A stretch of 64,000 nucleotides of DNA, taken from the NCBI RefSeq assembly GCF_003435375.1, contig NZ_QWGL01000007.1:62001-126000 (forward strand), given 5' to 3'. Below, piece after piece: positions 18,425 to 25,887 of the stretch (positions within the stretch are counted from its first letter, which is position 1; each line of letters begins with the position of its first letter). This DNA comes from Clostridium sp. AM34-11AC (GTDB lineage Bacteria > Bacillota > Clostridia > Lachnospirales > Lachnospiraceae). The notes under the pieces are model-generated. The model had not been told where the DNA came from, ran no database searches, and was given only the letters and a program-made list of their open reading frames with translations. Made by a program: the position numbers and the translations under genes.

Positions 18425-19831
18425 TCAATCTGACGAACCATTTTCTGACCGCTCCGTATGAACCTCCTGACGCTGTTTTGCAGTTTCAAGCTCATGCTGC
18501 TTTAACGCCTCCGAGAACTCTACGCGGATCTCCGTTCCCTTGCCCTGCTCACTCTCAAGGGTCAATTTTGCCCCGTGCTGGGCAACGATGTGCTTTACGA
18601 TCGCAAGTCCCAGACCGGTTCCTCCCGTCGCCTTCGAGCGGCTCTTATCCACACGGTAGAATCGCTCAAATACACGCTCCTGATGTTCCGCAGAGATACC
18701 GATTCCGGTGTCCTTCACAGAAAGGAACGTATGCCCGTTCTCAATGCCGGTCGTCACCGTCACGGTTCCGTCCTTTTTATTGTACCGGATCGCGTTGTCG
18801 CAAAGATTATAGATCAATTCCTCCATCAGCTGCTTATCCGCGAAAACCGGCGCTTCTCCGCCCTGAACCCGGATCGTCACATTCTGTTTCTGAGCATTCA
18901 TCTGGAGCATGTCTACACATTCTCTCGCCAGCGGAAACAGATCCAAATCTCTATACTCTACGTCTTTCTTTCCGCCGTCAAGCTGGGAAAGCTGGATGAT
19001 ATCGTTGATCAGGGTCAGAAGTCTCGCCGCGTTTTTATGGATCTCCGACGCAAACCGTTCCGTATTCTCCCCGGACATTCCGTGTTCGATCAGTTCCGCA
19101 TAGCCGGAGATCGCCGTGAGCGGGGTCTTGAGTTCATGGGACACATTCGCCGTAAATTCCTGCCGGACCTGGGAGCTCTTTAAGATATCCTCATGCTGCT
19201 GCCGGATCTTATTCATAAACGGTACCAGCTCCTTGTAGGCCGCCTGTGTCCCCGGCTCCGAAAGATTTTCCGCCATCTGCTCGATCGGTGCCACAAGGTT
19301 CTTCGTAAAATAATTTGCCATCATGATACAGAAGAAAAAGAGAAGGACAAATACTCCCACTACCGTCATCATCATGTTCTGGGTCAGGGCAAAAATATTG
19401 TCGCCCTCCCTCGCGATCCTTAAGATCCGCCCGTTATCCAGCCGGATCGCATAGTAGAACAGATTTTTATCCAGCGTTGTGGACCGGCGGGTTCCGCTTC
19501 CTTCTCCGGACTTCGCCGCCATGAGGATCTCCGGGCGGCCTTCATGGTTATCCATCACAGAAAAATCCGCATTGCTGTCAAAAATAACGCTCCCGTTGGC
19601 ATTCACCACCGTGATGCGCAGCGTATCCGGGTTCAGGTCGTAGGCATCCGGGTGCAGATCGGAAATATCGTCGAAGATATGCAGGTTTTTCATGACGAGG
19701 GCATCAGCCTTCAGATCCCCGATGACCTGTTTCCGGTAGACCCCGTAAAAAACAAATAAGGCACACAGCAGTGTCAGTAAAATTGCGAACACTGCCGTGG
19801 CCAGAAGTTCCATATGGATTTTCCGTTTCAT
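18425..19831 (-). CDS. Sensor histidine kinase, PhoR-like
   Basis: The 468-residue protein has an N-terminal membrane helix (about 8-30), an extracytoplasmic sensor region (about 31-160), a second membrane helix (about 165-188), a HisKA domain with the phosphoacceptor box FTANVSHELKTPLTAISGYAE near 235-255, and an ATPase domain with the N box LIYNLCDNAIRYN, the G1 box VKDTGIGI and the G2 box GGTGLGLAIVKH. The stop overlaps nothing, but the start overlaps the regulator's stop by four bases, so the pair is translationally coupled. Phosphate sensing is suggested by the resemblance to PhoR and by the neighbouring Na/Pi cotransporter. Confidence 0.92.
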   Translation of the reverse strand: MKRKIHMELLATAVFAILLTLLCALFVFYGVYRKQVIGDLKADALVMKNLHIFDDISDLHPDAYDLNPDTLRITVVNANGSVIFDSNADFSVMDNHEGRPEILMAAKSGEGSGTRRSTTLDKNLFYYAIRLDNGRILRIAREGDNIFALTQNMMMTVVGVFVLLFFFCIMMANYFTKNLVAPIEQMAENLSEPGTQAAYKELVPFMNKIRQQHEDILKSSQVRQEFTANVSHELKTPLTAISGYAELIEHGMSGENTERFASEIHKNAARLLTLINDIIQLSQLDGGKKDVEYRDLDLFPLARECVDMLQMNAQKQNVTIRVQGGEAPVFADKQLMEELIYNLCDNAIRYNKKDGTVTVTTGIENGHTFLSVKDTGIGISAEHQERVFERFYRVDKSRSKATGGTGLGLAIVKHIVAQHGAKLTLESEQGKGTEIRVEFSEALKQHELETAKQRQEVHTERSENGSSD

Positions 19832-20493
19832 TCGATCATATACCCCACATTTCTCACAGTGCGGATCATGGAACCCGCTTCACCGAGTTTCTGTCTGAGC
19901 GTCCGGATATGCATGTCCAGCGTTCTCGACTCACCTTCAAAGTCGATTCCCCATACGCGCTCTAAAATGATCTCTCGCGTCACTACGATCCCCGCATTGT
20001 GGAGCAGGAGCTTTAAGAGCTCATATTCCTTAAATGTCAGGCTGCACGGAACATCCTTCACGTATACCATATGTTTCTCATCATCCAGGAAGATATCCCC
20101 CAGGGTCAGGAATTTATCTTCCTCCATCGTCCTTCTGAGCACCGCCTTTACTCTGGCGATCAGCTCCATGACACCAAAAGGCTTTGTCAGATAATCATCC
20201 GCTCCGACATCAAGTCCCTTTACCTTGTCGATCTCGGTACTCTTTGCCGTCACCATGATAATCGGAAGCTTTTTCGTCTCCGGACGGCGGCGGAGCTTTG
20301 CAACAATCTCCAATCCGTCCTCGTCCGGCAGCATAATGTCCAAAAGGGCAAGGTCCGGCTGCTTCTCTTCCAGCTTTTTATAAAAATCGCGGGCACATTC
20401 AAATCCTTCCACCTGATATCCGCTGTTCTTTAACGCGAACATCTCAATCTCCAGAATATTTTTATCATCTTCTACCGCATAGATCAGAGCCAT
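19828..20493 (-). CDS. OmpR/PhoB-family response regulator
   Basis: The 221-residue protein has a receiver domain (about 1-115) with the acidic pair E9/D10, phosphoacceptor D in LALLDIMLPDEDG near 53, and K in DDYLTKPFGV near 103. The C-terminal winged helix (about 125-221) contains LTFKEYELLKLLLHNAG and the recognition region SRTLDMHIRTLRQKLGE. It is upstream of and overlaps the kinase gene. Control of phosphate transport is plausible but not shown by a visible Pho box. Confidence 0.93.
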   Translation of the reverse strand: MALIYAVEDDKNILEIEMFALKNSGYQVEGFECARDFYKKLEEKQPDLALLDIMLPDEDGLEIVAKLRRRPETKKLPIIMVTAKSTEIDKVKGLDVGADDYLTKPFGVMELIARVKAVLRRTMEEDKFLTLGDIFLDDEKHMVYVKDVPCSLTFKEYELLKLLLHNAGIVVTREIILERVWGIDFEGESRTLDMHIRTLRQKLGEAGSMIRTVRNVGYMIE

Positions 20494-20518
20494 GGTCCTT
20501 TCCTCCTGTCTTACTTTC

Positions 20519-20540
20519 TGTATAACCGTTCAGTACCTTA
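20519..20540 (+). repeat. Left-end fragment of the 133-bp element
   Basis: GTATAACCGTTCAGTACCTT matches the first 18-20 bases of the element with small changes. It stands directly upstream of two fuller tandem copies. Confidence 0.55.
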
Positions 20541-20552
20541 AAAACATTCTAC

Positions 20553-20681
20553 ATAACTGTTCAATACACAGTTACGCGCAAAAATCCATTCCAAATCGGC
20601 TGTGCCGATAGGATTTTTGCCTTCTAGTCTAAGTTTTCTTACGGTCAGCGCACTAAATGCGCAGACCTACTGAACAGTTAC
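20553..20681 (+). repeat. 133-bp inverted-repeat element, copy B (diverged)
   Basis: This copy begins ATAACTGTTCA and ends CTGAACAGTTAC. It is bounded on both sides by CATTCTAC. It is the most diverged full-length copy, yet its stems are kept by paired changes: ATCGGC/GCCGAT replaces ATCAGC/GCTGAT, and AACTGT/ACAGTT replaces AACTAT/ATAGTT. Confidence 0.85.
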
Positions 20682-20689
20682 CATTCTAC

Positions 20690-20822
20690 GTAACTATTCA
20701 GTACCTTCATAGTTACGTGCAAAAATCCATTCCAGATCAGCTTCGCTGATGGGATTTTTGCCTTCCAGCCTATGTTTTCTTACGGTCAGCGCAGCAAGTG
20801 CGCAGACCTACCGAACAGTTAC
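20690..20822 (+). repeat. 133-bp inverted-repeat element, copy C
   Basis: This is a full copy directly after copy B, separated from it by the 8 bp CATTCTAC. The same 8 bp follow its right end. The arrangement is therefore 8 bp, copy B, 8 bp, copy C, 8 bp. It lies between the two-component genes and the Na/Pi cotransporter gene. Confidence 0.9.
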
Positions 20823-20841
20823 CATTCTACTACATATCTTC

Positions 20842-22617
20842 CTATACCGGAAGCATATATTTGCCGCGGTACTGCTCTACCATCGCCGCGAAATGCGGAT
20901 CTCCGTCACGCTTCAGGTTGTCAAGGTAACCGTGGGTATCAAAACCGTCACGGTCGATCTCAATGACGCTGACCGCGATGTTGGAACAATGGTCGGAAAC
21001 ACGCTCCAGATTCATGGAAATATCGGAAAGCACAAATCCCTGCTCGATCGTGCATTTTCCCTTCTGGAGTCTGCGGATATGGTTTGCCTTTACGACGGTA
21101 TTGATATCGTCGATGACCTCCTCAAGAGGCTCCACTCTGGCTGCCTCATCCGTATTGTTCGTCTCAAAGGCATCGATGGACAGGTTCAGGATCTCCTTTA
21201 CTGCGTCGAAGAATATGCCAAGTTCCTTCTCTGCCTTGCTGGAGAACTGCATTTCTTTTTCCTTCATCTCTTTTGCGGAATCTTTCAGGTTCATGCCGTG
21301 ATCGGAAATACGCTCAAAATCTCCGATACAGTGTAAAAGCAGGGATACGGTATGGCTGTCTGACTTGGAAAGATTCTTTCCGCCAAGCTTTACCATGTAA
21401 GTTCCAAGCTCATCCTCATAGCGGTCCACAAGGTTTTCCAGGGCCTCCACACGGGCTGCCTTTTCGTCATCATAGCCGTGAAGCAGATCCACCGCCGTGA
21501 AGAAGCATTCCCGTGCAAGCTTCGCCATCTGGATCGTCGTCTGACGGCACTGTTCAACCGCAAAAGCCGGCGTGTCGAGGAAACGCTGGTCGAGAAGACG
21601 GAACGCGTCTTTTTCCTGATTCTGAGCCGGAGCTTCCTTCTTCTCTTCCGGGATCGTGAGACATGCAAGTTTTACAAGGCCACTGCCGAACGGAAGAAGC
21701 ATGATCGTTGCCGCTATATTAAAGCTGCTGTGGATCACGGCAATTCCCATAGCGTTTGCCGCTGTGTCCAGGAAGGAAAAATGAACGACCGCGTTGATCG
21801 TATAAAAGACGATCATAAAAATAACGGTACCGATAATATTAAAGTAAAGATGGACCAGCGCCGCGCGCTTTGCGTTCTTTGAGGCACCGATGCTGGAGAG
21901 CATCGCTGTCACACAGGTTCCGATATTCTGTCCCATAATGATCGGGAGCGCAGTACTGAAATTTACCGCCCCTGTGGCACATAACGCCTGAAGAATACCG
22001 ACGGACGCAGAGGAGCTCTGGATGATCGCTGTGAGGACAGCGCCTGCGATCATTCCGAGGACCGGGTTTGAGAACATTGTCAGGATTCCGGTAAATTCCG
22101 GGACATTTGCCAACGGTTTGACGGCACCGCTCATTGTCTCCATTCCGGTCATTAAAATCGCGAAACCGATCATGATGGTTCCTGCATCTTTTTTCTTCTC
22201 CTTCTTGGAGAACATGATAAAACAGACGCCGATGAGTGCCAGAATCGGTGAAAATGATGTCGGCTTTAACAGCTGTACAAAGAAATTTCCACTCTCAATT
22301 CCGGTAAGGCTTAAGAGCCAGGACGTCACCGTCGTTCCGATGTTCGCACCCATGATGATGCCGACCGCCTGGGTCAGCTTCATGATACCGGAGTTTACGA
22401 AACCTACGACCATGACGGTGGTTGCGGATGACGACTGGATGATCGCCGTAACTCCCGCTCCTAAAAGGACCGCCTTGATCGGATTTGATGTCAGTTTTTC
22501 AAGAATTCTTTCCAGCCTTCCACCGGAAAGCTTTTCGAGACCTTTCCCCATAGTCTCCATTCCGTAAAGGAACAGCGCGAGCCCGCCAAGCATCGTCAAT
22601 ACACCAAAAAAATCCAT
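20842..22617 (-). CDS. Na+/phosphate cotransporter with C-terminal PhoU domain
   Basis: The start at 22617 (MDFFGVLTMLGGLALFLYGMETMGKGLE) has GAGGGG upstream and gives 591 residues; the in-frame extension upstream has no site. The membrane half contains two inverted QSSSA repeats (AIIQSSSATTVMVVGFVNSG and AIIQSSSASVGILQALCA), the ion/substrate-binding signature of the NptA/SLC34 family. The C-terminal half (about 360-580) is helical and PhoU-like. It should import phosphate with sodium. The neighbouring PhoR/PhoP-like pair fits that role. Confidence 0.93.
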   Translation of the reverse strand: MDFFGVLTMLGGLALFLYGMETMGKGLEKLSGGRLERILEKLTSNPIKAVLLGAGVTAIIQSSSATTVMVVGFVNSGIMKLTQAVGIIMGANIGTTVTSWLLSLTGIESGNFFVQLLKPTSFSPILALIGVCFIMFSKKEKKKDAGTIMIGFAILMTGMETMSGAVKPLANVPEFTGILTMFSNPVLGMIAGAVLTAIIQSSSASVGILQALCATGAVNFSTALPIIMGQNIGTCVTAMLSSIGASKNAKRAALVHLYFNIIGTVIFMIVFYTINAVVHFSFLDTAANAMGIAVIHSSFNIAATIMLLPFGSGLVKLACLTIPEEKKEAPAQNQEKDAFRLLDQRFLDTPAFAVEQCRQTTIQMAKLARECFFTAVDLLHGYDDEKAARVEALENLVDRYEDELGTYMVKLGGKNLSKSDSHTVSLLLHCIGDFERISDHGMNLKDSAKEMKEKEMQFSSKAEKELGIFFDAVKEILNLSIDAFETNNTDEAARVEPLEEVIDDINTVVKANHIRRLQKGKCTIEQGFVLSDISMNLERVSDHCSNIAVSVIEIDRDGFDTHGYLDNLKRDGDPHFAAMVEQYRGKYMLPV

Positions 22618-22800
22618 AAATTTCCCCTCTTCAAAATTTTGATCATTCATTAACTTTTTACATTTCTTTCTTACCATGTATCAGAATATCAAGGAAATGT
22701 AAAATGCTTGACAGGGGTTATGTAAAATCTGTGTAAAATTGTGTATTTAAACAGGAACAAAATATAATTAAAAAATGAGTTGTTTTTATACTGGAGTCGA

Positions 22801-22829
22801 TTGATAGAATCTGTAGATTATGGTAGAAT
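22801..22829 (+). promoter_or_regulatory. Promoter of the small hydrophobic peptide gene
   Basis: TTGATA (22801-22806) and TAGAAT (22824-22829) are separated by 17 bp. The expected start of transcription is near 22836, only a few bases before GGTGTCACC, a sequence repeated at the start of the opposing antisense transcript. Confidence 0.65.
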
Positions 22830-22917
22830 TTTCTCATGGTGTCACCATAACGGTAGGCGGTTGGTCCCCGAATTACATAGAACCTGTAAAGGAATCTTAT
22901 GGGAAGGAGGGGATGCC

Positions 22918-23016
22918 ATGAGCATTATTGATTTCATTGCGGTCGTGAGCTTCGGTCTTGCTTGTTTCGGACTGGGGTATACGCTTGGAAAAGATACTGT
23001 AAATGCAAAAAAATAA
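22918..23016 (+). CDS. Small hydrophobic peptide, type I toxin-like (32 aa)
   Basis: The peptide MSIIDFIAVVSFGLACFGLG-YTLGKDTVNAKK has one hydrophobic segment and a charged, lysine-ending tail. It has an excellent AAGGAGG site 7 bp upstream. Its shape, short 3' region and a bidirectional terminator overlapped by an antisense promoter resemble the TxpA/BsrG-type or holin-like toxins of Firmicutes. I do not recognise an exact family. Toxicity is inferred from architecture only. The gene lies between the Na/Pi transporter and the protease gene. Confidence 0.7.
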   Translation: MSIIDFIAVVSFGLACFGLGYTLGKDTVNAKK

Positions 23017-23052
23017 CCGCCCCGACCTGACAAATCGAACGGTTATTTTTTC
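23007..23052. terminator. Bidirectional terminator shared by toxin-like mRNA and antisense RNA
   Basis: AAATAACCG (23011-23019) and CGGTTATTT (23040-23048) form a stem with A runs on the left and T runs on the right, so it works on both strands. It directly follows the 32-residue peptide's stop codon. Confidence 0.8.
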
Positions 23053-23107
23053 AACATAAAGTTCAGGATCAACCGTCTATCGGTGACACCTCTTTACAGG
23101 TAATATA
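23010..23107 (-). ncRNA. Putative antisense RNA to the small peptide mRNA 3' end, with its promoter
   Basis: The promoter on the minus strand is TTGAAA (23125-23130) and TATATT (23102-23107) with a 17-bp spacer. Transcription should start near 23095 and end at the shared terminator, giving a transcript of roughly 85 nt. Its 5' region (GGTGTCACC, then GACGGTTGATCC) closely repeats the 5' leader of the opposing sense mRNA (22838-22867). This layout is like RatA opposite TxpA. Confidence 0.6.
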
Positions 23108-23133
23108 ACACACTCATAAAAATATTTCAACAT

Positions 23134-24027
23134 CTATTTTCCGATCATTTTCCCCACATCCAACAGTCCCCATCCCTGCTGGTTTCTCGGCAGCCCGATA
23201 TCCACCGAACTTTCCCTCAGTCTCAGTTTCACATCCTTATTTGTCATGTCCGGAAACCGTTCCAGTAAAAGAGCGACGGCTCCGGAGACGATCGGTGTGC
23301 TCATGGAAGTTCCGCTCTTGATGGTATATTTGTCGGCTCTGCTGGAGCAGCTCACAACGCTGCAGCCCGGTGCAACGAGATCCGGTTTGCAGATGCAGGC
23401 CGCCGTGGGGCCGCGGCCGGAATAATCCACCATCCGGTTTCCACCGACCAGTACCTCCCGGTCATCGTCCGAACAGCCGACCGTGATCACCTTCCGGCTG
23501 ATCCCCGGTGTCGTGATGCTCATGGTCCTGGGACCATTGTTTCCCGCCGCCACCACCACAACAAGCCCGGCATCCCATGCCCGGTTCACGCCTTTCACCA
23601 GGGCGGAATTTTCGCTCATCCCCCGCTTCGAGCAGGCACCCACCGATATATTTAAGATCCGGATGCCAAGCTTTTCCTTTCTCTCTAAGATCCAGGAGAT
23701 TCCCGCCAGGACATCCGAAGAATATCCATTTCCTTTCCGGTCCAGGACCTTCACCATGACGAGGTCACAGCCCGGCGCGATCCCGCTGTACCGCCCGCCG
23801 GACATGCGTCCGCTGCCGCCGATGATCCCGCAGATATGGGTCCCATGCCCACAGTCATCGTAGGCGAAGTTCTTCCCATTCACCATGTCTGCGAACCCGG
23901 TGACCCGGCTGTCGAAATCCCGGTGAAGAAAGATCCCGGTATCCAAAACCGCCACGCCGATGCCTTTTCCAGTGAGTCCCAGGCGGTAAGCCGCGCCGCA
24001 GCGGATCTGATCTTTAATATGGTTCAC
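23134..24027 (-). CDS. Subtilisin-like serine protease (S8), cytoplasmic type
   Basis: The 297-residue protein carries the complete triad: D in GVAVLDTGI near 30, H in GHGTHICGIIGGSG near 62, and S in SGTSMSTPIVSGA near 239. The oxyanion Asn is in VVVAAGNNGPR near 158. No signal peptide or propeptide is seen; it starts MNHIKDQIRCGAAYRLGLTG like intracellular subtilisins, so it probably acts inside the cell. It appears monocistronic. The ATG at 24027 lacks a strong AGGAGG, but a GTG-rich leader is present. Confidence 0.9.
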   Translation of the reverse strand: MNHIKDQIRCGAAYRLGLTGKGIGVAVLDTGIFLHRDFDSRVTGFADMVNGKNFAYDDCGHGTHICGIIGGSGRMSGGRYSGIAPGCDLVMVKVLDRKGNGYSSDVLAGISWILERKEKLGIRILNISVGACSKRGMSENSALVKGVNRAWDAGLVVVVAAGNNGPRTMSITTPGISRKVITVGCSDDDREVLVGGNRMVDYSGRGPTAACICKPDLVAPGCSVVSCSSRADKYTIKSGTSMSTPIVSGAVALLLERFPDMTNKDVKLRLRESSVDIGLPRNQQGWGLLDVGKMIGK

Positions 24028-24242
24028 ATGTAAGATTCCTCTATTCTATTCCTCTTACTTACAGGATATTCATAAACACTTCGTCTTGCGCTACTGCCCA
24101 AAATATACATCTGTGCATATCCCCACCCACAATTTGCAGTATTTCCGACACTTTTCCACATTCTTCGAAAACAGCTTCCGAATCTTAAAGAAATCTTAAT
24201 AATTCATTCAAAGAATATACAATCATTTTCCGGGGTGATGTG

Positions 24243-24354
24243 CTATACTTTAACCATAAGAAATGCACGAGATATTTTAAATCCTTTATCCTAAACCTTT
24301 TTGAAATTGAAATCCTAAATGATGAATCCCTGTACAATATGTACAGGGTTTTTT
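24243..24354 (+). ncRNA. Possible small RNA between the protease and lysA genes
   Basis: An extended -10 box (TGCTATACT, 24240-24248) is followed about 80 bp later by a clean terminator, CCCTGTACA (24328-24336) pairing with TGTACAGGG (24340-24348) and then TTTTTT. The T run is only on the plus strand, yet both flanking genes are on the minus strand, so no gene explains it. No open frame with a ribosome site lies between. A -35 box is not obvious. The rest of 24028-24242 shows nothing I can name. Confidence 0.35.
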
Positions 24355-24423
24355 CATGCCATTTTTTTGGAAAAATCTCCCCTTTCCCGGCTTAAAACCT
24401 GTTCCCGGCCACCATCGGCGCCC

Positions 24424-24469
24424 CGCGCGGTCGTTTGCGGCAATCTGCATCTTCGCGCGAGTGCGCATC
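24424..24469 (-). repeat. 46-bp post-terminator repeat, copy 1
   Basis: On the minus strand it reads GATGCGCACTCGCGCGAAGA, then TGCAGATTGCCGCAAACGAC, then CGCGCG. A near-identical copy lies at 38564-38611. Both stand directly downstream of the T tract of a minus-strand terminator (here that of lysA). Confidence 0.7.
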
Positions 24470-24479
24470 TTTGGCACAT

Positions 24480-24522
24480 AAAAAAAAACGGCACTCAGCT
24501 CGTTCCAAAGCTAAGTACCGTC
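24480..24522 (-). terminator. Rho-independent terminator of the lysA operon
   Basis: On the minus strand CGGTACTTAGCT pairs with AGCTGAGTGCCG (two mismatches) and is followed by a run of eight or more T. Confidence 0.85.
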
Positions 24523-24585
24523 TCTCTGTTTTTAACCTTTTTAACTGCTGTCCGGCCACACCGGTCCAGATCAGCCGTCTGTTTC

Positions 24586-25860
24586 TTACACGTTTTTCAC
24601 ATTCTTGAGAATATCACAGAAATCAAATGTAGCGAAGTAGTCCTTCGGAGTCTCCGCCCGGCGGATCATCTGGACACTGCCGTCTTCCTTGAGAAGAAGC
24701 TCCGCGCTCTTTAATTTACCGTTATAGTTGTAACCCATCGCGAATCCGTGTGCGCCTGCATCGTGGATAAAGAGCAGGTCGCCCTTATCGATCTTCGGAA
24801 GCATACGGTCGATCGCAAACTTATCGTTGTTCTCGCAGAGGGAACCTGTCACATCGTACTTGTGGTCGCAGGGCTCGTTCTCTTTTCCCATAACCGTGAT
24901 ATGGTGGTAAGCGCCGTACATAGCCGGGCGCATCAGGTTTACCGCGCACGCATCGACGCCGATGTACTCCTTATAGGTGTGCTTCTCATGGATCGCTCTT
25001 GTCACGAGAGCACCGTACGGAGCCAGCATGAAGCGGCCAAGCTCTGTGAAGATCGCCACGTCACCCATTCCTGCCGGAACAAGAACTTCCTCGTAAACCT
25101 TTCTTACGCTCTCACCGATGACCTTGATATCATTCGGCTCCTGATCCGGTCTGTACGGGATACCGATTCCGCCGGAGAGGTTGATGAACTTGATATCAGC
25201 GCCGGTCTCCTTCTTTAACTTCACAGCAAGCTCAAAGAGGATCTTCGCGAGAATCGGATAGTACTCGTTCGTCACTGTGTTGCTTGCCAGGAACGCGTGG
25301 ATACCGAAGTTCTTCGCGCCCTTTGCCTTTAAGATCTTATAAGCCTCAGTGATCTGGGCCTCCGTCATGCCATACTTCGCGTCACCCGGGTTATCCATGA
25401 TATCAGTCGCTACCTTGAATAATCCACCCGGATTGAAGCGGCAGCAGATCGTCTCCGGAATCGTTCCGATGGTCTTCTCGAGGCACTCGATGTGAGTGAA
25501 ATCGTCCAGGTTGATGATCGCGCCGAGGTCATACGCGAGCTTGAACTCTTCCGGTGGTGTATCGTTTGAGGAGAACATGATGTCATGTCCGGAAAAACCG
25601 CAAGCGTCAGACATTAAAAGCTCTGTCTTGGAAGAGCAGTCTGTTCCACATCCAAGCTCCTGAAGTATTTTTAAAATAAACGGATTCGGTGTCGCTTTTA
25701 CTGCAAAGTATTCCCTGAATCCCTTATTCCAGGAAAATGCCTCTTTTAATTTCAGGGCATTCTCGCGGATCCCCTTCTCATCGTAAAGATAAAACGGGGT
25801 CGGATAGGTCTTCGCGATCTCCTCCAGCTGTTCCTTCGTTACAAACGGTTTCTTCTCCAT
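24586..25860 (-). CDS. lysA: Diaminopimelate decarboxylase
   Basis: The 424-residue PLP enzyme has a fold-type III alanine-racemase-like fold. The PLP lysine is in YFAVKATPNPFIL near residue 52, the glycine-rich phosphate site in FINLSGGIGIPYRPDQEPND near 228-247, and the intersubunit cysteine region in YDVTGSLCENNDKFAID near 333-349. It makes L-lysine from meso-diaminopimelate. The sequence belongs to the divergent LysA branch with an insert around 75-150. It is last in a three-gene operon after the rhomboid-like gene and pyk, ending at a strong terminator. Confidence 0.88.
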   Translation of the reverse strand: MEKKPFVTKEQLEEIAKTYPTPFYLYDEKGIRENALKLKEAFSWNKGFREYFAVKATPNPFILKILQELGCGTDCSSKTELLMSDACGFSGHDIMFSSNDTPPEEFKLAYDLGAIINLDDFTHIECLEKTIGTIPETICCRFNPGGLFKVATDIMDNPGDAKYGMTEAQITEAYKILKAKGAKNFGIHAFLASNTVTNEYYPILAKILFELAVKLKKETGADIKFINLSGGIGIPYRPDQEPNDIKVIGESVRKVYEEVLVPAGMGDVAIFTELGRFMLAPYGALVTRAIHEKHTYKEYIGVDACAVNLMRPAMYGAYHHITVMGKENEPCDHKYDVTGSLCENNDKFAIDRMLPKIDKGDLLFIHDAGAHGFAMGYNYNGKLKSAELLLKEDGSVQMIRRAETPKDYFATFDFCDILKNVKNV

Positions 25861-25887
25861 GTACGTTCTCTCCTTCGTTAGTCAGTG

